Origin: Aequorivita lipolytica
Lineage (GTDB): Bacteria; Bacteroidota; Bacteroidia; Flavobacteriales; Flavobacteriaceae
Direction: 5' to 3'
NCBI RefSeq assembly: GCF_007997135.1
Contig: NZ_VORU01000014.1
Span: forward strand, 1-64,000
DNA: 64,000 bases
Positions within the stretch are counted from its first letter, which is position 1. Every line of letters starts with the position of its first letter. Both the position numbers and the translations under genes were made by a program. Shown piece by piece: positions 61,965 through 64,000 of this stretch. The notes beneath the pieces are model-generated. The model was not told the DNA's origin. It was given only the letters and a program-made list of their open reading frames with translations, and did no database searches.

Positions 61965-61999
61965 AAAAAAGAAAAGGGGATCTTGAAATCAAAATCCCC
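61965..61999 (-). terminator. terminator of the E2 gene
   Basis: Stem GGGGAT / ATCCCC with a 12-base loop, followed on the minus strand by TTTTCTTTTTT. Confidence 0.75.
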
Positions 62000-62022
62000 A
62001 TTTAAAATATGTTTTACTTTAG

Positions 62023-63360
62023 TTATATTTCTCTATTTACGTCCCAAGCTTCTAAATAATCTGCAACGCGCTTTACGAATTGTCCGCCCAAAGCACCATT
62101 CACAACTCTATGATCATAACTGTGTGAAAGAAACATTTTAAAACGAATGCCTATAAAATCTCCTTCAGGGGTTTCAATAACCGCAGGTACTTTTCTAATG
62201 GCACCCAAGGCCAAAATACCCACTTGTGGCTGGTTGATTATTGGCGTACCCATAATGCTTCCGAAGGTTCCCACATTTGTAACCGTGTAAGTTCCTCCCT
62301 GAATATCGTCTGGTTTCAGTTTGTTTTCACGTGCGCGACTGGCGAGGTCGTTTACTGCCTTGCTCATTCCGAGCAAATTTAATTGATCTGCATTTTTAAT
62401 TACCGGAACAATCAAGTTACCGTCTGGAAGGGCCGCAGCCATTCCTAAATTTATGTTTTTGCGTTTAATGATGTTATTGCCATCTACAGCTATATTCATC
62501 ATTGGGAAGTCTTTCAGCGCTTTTGCAACGGCTTCCATAAATATCGGTGTAAAAGTTAAGTTCTCTCCTTCGCGTTTTGCAAATGATGCCTTCACTTTAT
62601 TTCTCCAGTTCCAAACATTTGTAACATCGCATTCCACAAACGATTGCACGTGTGCAGAAGTTTGCGCACTCTCAACCATGTGGTGGGCAATCAGTTTGCC
62701 CATTCGGGTCATCTCTATAATTTCATCATCCCCGCCTACAGATACTGCAGCTTTTGGTTTTGCAGGCTCTGAGGATTGTGCTTTTGCGGTTTCTATGTTT
62801 TTAGCCTCAACAACGGTTTGCGGCTGGGTTTGCTGTGGCTGAGTTTTTTGCGAAGAACGATTTTCAACATATTCCAAAATATCGTTTTTGGTCACACGGC
62901 CATCTTTTCCAGTGCCAGAAATACTATCAAGTTCAGCTTGCGAAATATTTTCTGCAGCGGCAATATTCTTAACCAAAGGCGAATAAAAACGGTCGCCAGA
63001 ATTTTCAATTGGTGCTTGGGTTGCCTGTTTGGCAGTTTCAACTTGTTCTTCAACTTTCTCAACAACTTCTGGTGAAGGAGCGCTTTCGGTTGCAGATTTT
63101 TCACTTTCGTTGCTTCCGCCAGCAATTTCAATTATGGCGATGGTTTGGCCCACTTGCACTACATCATCAACGTTGAAAAGTTTTTCAACCAAAACACCAT
63201 CTACCTCGCTTGGTACTTCGCTGTCTACCTTATCGGTAGCGATTTCGAGTACAGCTTCATCGGCCTCAATGGTGTCTCCCACTTCTTTTAGCCAGTTAGT
63301 AAGCGTTGCTTCTGCAACACTTTCTCCCATTTTGGGTAGTTTCAATTCAAATTTTGCCAT
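62023..63360 (-). CDS. 2-oxoacid dehydrogenase E2 (dihydrolipoamide acyltransferase)
   Basis: A 445-residue E2 subunit of a branched-chain or other 2-oxoacid dehydrogenase complex. One lipoyl domain (about 1-76) carries the lipoylated Lys44 in VLEIATDKVDSEVP. A Ser/Glu/Ala-rich linker follows, then the E3/E1-binding domain (about 130-170, YSPLVKNIAAAENISQAELD) and a second linker. The catalytic domain (about 215-445) has YTVTNVGTFGSIMGTPIINQ and ends SHSYDHRVVNGALGGQFVK. The HxxxDG motif reads HRVVNG here, with Asn in place of Asp. E1 and E3 genes are not in the window. Its own terminator follows. Confidence 0.92.
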   Translation of the reverse strand: MAKFELKLPKMGESVAEATLTNWLKEVGDTIEADEAVLEIATDKVDSEVPSEVDGVLVEKLFNVDDVVQVGQTIAIIEIAGGSNESEKSATESAPSPEVVEKVEEQVETAKQATQAPIENSGDRFYSPLVKNIAAAENISQAELDSISGTGKDGRVTKNDILEYVENRSSQKTQPQQTQPQTVVEAKNIETAKAQSSEPAKPKAAVSVGGDDEIIEMTRMGKLIAHHMVESAQTSAHVQSFVECDVTNVWNWRNKVKASFAKREGENLTFTPIFMEAVAKALKDFPMMNIAVDGNNIIKRKNINLGMAAALPDGNLIVPVIKNADQLNLLGMSKAVNDLASRARENKLKPDDIQGGTYTVTNVGTFGSIMGTPIINQPQVGILALGAIRKVPAVIETPEGDFIGIRFKMFLSHSYDHRVVNGALGGQFVKRVADYLEAWDVNREI

Positions 63361-63458
63361 AATATATTTTCAATATCGAATTTGGTAAGCACAAAGGTGC
63401 TTTGTTTAAAAACGTTGCAAAATTAGTTAAAATTTGTTCGTCTTGGGTTTCAATTTTC

Positions 63459-64000
63459 TTAAAAAACAAGCACGCCACCTTTTTCGTCGCTTCGGTCACT
63501 TCCTATTATGAAATTACAGCCAGCAGGGCGTATGCGGAAAAGATTGCTGTTGCCCTTCAATTGCTTCATCAATTTGAAAATTTCTTTATAGGAAATATAC
63601 TCCGCGTCAAAAACCAATAAACTGTTTTTTAAAATAATCTGCTCGTGCATATTCTTCGAAACCATTTGAAAAACGGTAGTAGTATTTGCAGAAAGTTTTT
63701 CGAGTAGCTCAATATTCTCGGTAAAAAAATAATTTCTTTCAAGCTTCGCAGCCAACTTCGTTTTAGTTTCAGGAGAAAATTTTCTTGCTTTTTTTGCTAG
63801 TGCAACGCCTGCAGAAACCGAACCTTCCAAAAGTAAATTTTTATTGAAATGCTTTCGGTAGAAAATCTGCATTGCACCGTAAAAACGTTCAAAATACAAT
63901 GCATCCTTTTTGGTACTTTCCCCTTTGTAGTGCAACACAGTCGTGCTGCCCTTATAATGATTTTTGTAACCCGCCTGCGTTATTTTATAGGATAGATCGA
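63459..64000 (-). CDS. C-terminal part of a family 2-like glycosyltransferase (5' end outside window)
   Basis: The frame enters from the right edge and covers 180 residues. It opens with ILSYKITQAGYKNHYKG and TTVLHYKGESTKKDALYFER, the segment that follows the catalytic part in GT2 glycosyltransferases, then FYGAMQIFYRKHFNKN. The rest (about 90 residues) is an additional C-terminal domain ending IGSDRSDEKGGVLVF, perhaps a Rossmann-like cap (KNSLLVFDAEYISYKEIFKL). It would elongate a cell-envelope polysaccharide. The start codon lies beyond 64000. Confidence 0.75.
   Translation of the reverse strand, partial: DLSYKITQAGYKNHYKGSTTVLHYKGESTKKDALYFERFYGAMQIFYRKHFNKNLLLEGSVSAGVALAKKARKFSPETKTKLAAKLERNYFFTENIELLEKLSANTTTVFQMVSKNMHEQIILKNSLLVFDAEYISYKEIFKLMKQLKGNSNLFRIRPAGCNFIIGSDRSDEKGGVLVF

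Overview
The window is a piece of a Flavobacteriaceae (Bacteroidota) chromosome. Evidence for this: low GC; many promoters with the Bacteroidota -7 box TAnnTTTG and no obvious Shine-Dalgarno sequences; type IX secretion (T9SS) C-terminal sorting domains; a bacillithiol enzyme (BshC); a DUF4295 gene beside rpmB/rpmG; and typical flavobacterial housekeeping proteins (GuaA, PyrG, YidC, MnmA, SucC, LysA, UvrB, RimO, FtsY, CinA). The genus cannot be fixed from sequence alone. I saw no rRNA, tRNA, CRISPR array, replication origin or intact insertion sequence.

Layout. 1-2000: a very AT-rich accessory block (end of an unknown gene, a small membrane protein, a lipoprotein, a short RadC-like JAB protein and an orphan small ORF). 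2000-5100: a tRNA-dihydrouridine synthase, then a metal/stress group of a 37-residue metallothionein-like peptide, a SigZ-type sigma factor with a cysteine-rich tail, and a VIT/CCC1 transporter gene interrupted by one in-frame amber codon. 5300-12300: a standalone N-acetylmuramidase, a DUF6503 lipoprotein, an M14 peptidase, bshC and a RelE/ParE-type toxin-antitoxin pair. 12400-26400: core metabolism and translation (guaA, LysM/PBP1 lipoprotein, OsmC, pyrG, yidC, mnmA), then an S8 protease with a T9SS tail and a nitronate-monooxygenase-like enzyme. 26400-32300: one giant secreted M36 metalloprotease. 32400-45500: cspA, a CrtI/RetSat-like oxidoreductase, lysA, sucC, DUF2254, a decayed hsp20, rluF-like, GH3, a small metalloprotease, uvrB and PAP2. 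45600-53500: small enzymes, a glycosyltransferase, and a LytS/LytTR-type two-component system between a beta-helix lipoprotein gene and a DUF4412 gene. 53600-64000: rimO, an S9 peptidase, ftsY, the ribosomal protein cluster, an exonuclease-FAH-HPt-CinA operon, a 2-oxoacid dehydrogenase E2 and the end of a glycosyltransferase.

The most unusual signal is between genes. At least nine intergenic tracts are built from imperfect 7-bp (sometimes 8-bp) words kept in strict phase; the words differ from locus to locus but the period does not. They sit at gene borders and sometimes run into coding ends. Other intergenic repeat families are also present: the ATTCGTGnATTCGTGGC element (eight copies), a CTTCGACnnnGCTCAG-type element (one copy lies inside mnmA, in frame), a double-hairpin element at 58120 and a GC-rich block after the VIT gene.

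A second strong signal is a set of 13-bp direct repeats with exact 21-bp spacing upstream of the LytS/LytTR kinase gene (two pairs, one facing the divergent lipoprotein gene) and upstream of the DUF4412 gene. They are good candidates for the operators of this two-component system. A vestige of a second LytTR-gene 3' end lies beyond the DUF4412 gene. Start codons below were often moved downstream of the longest reading frame because a -7 box lies between the two candidate starts or because family alignment demands it.
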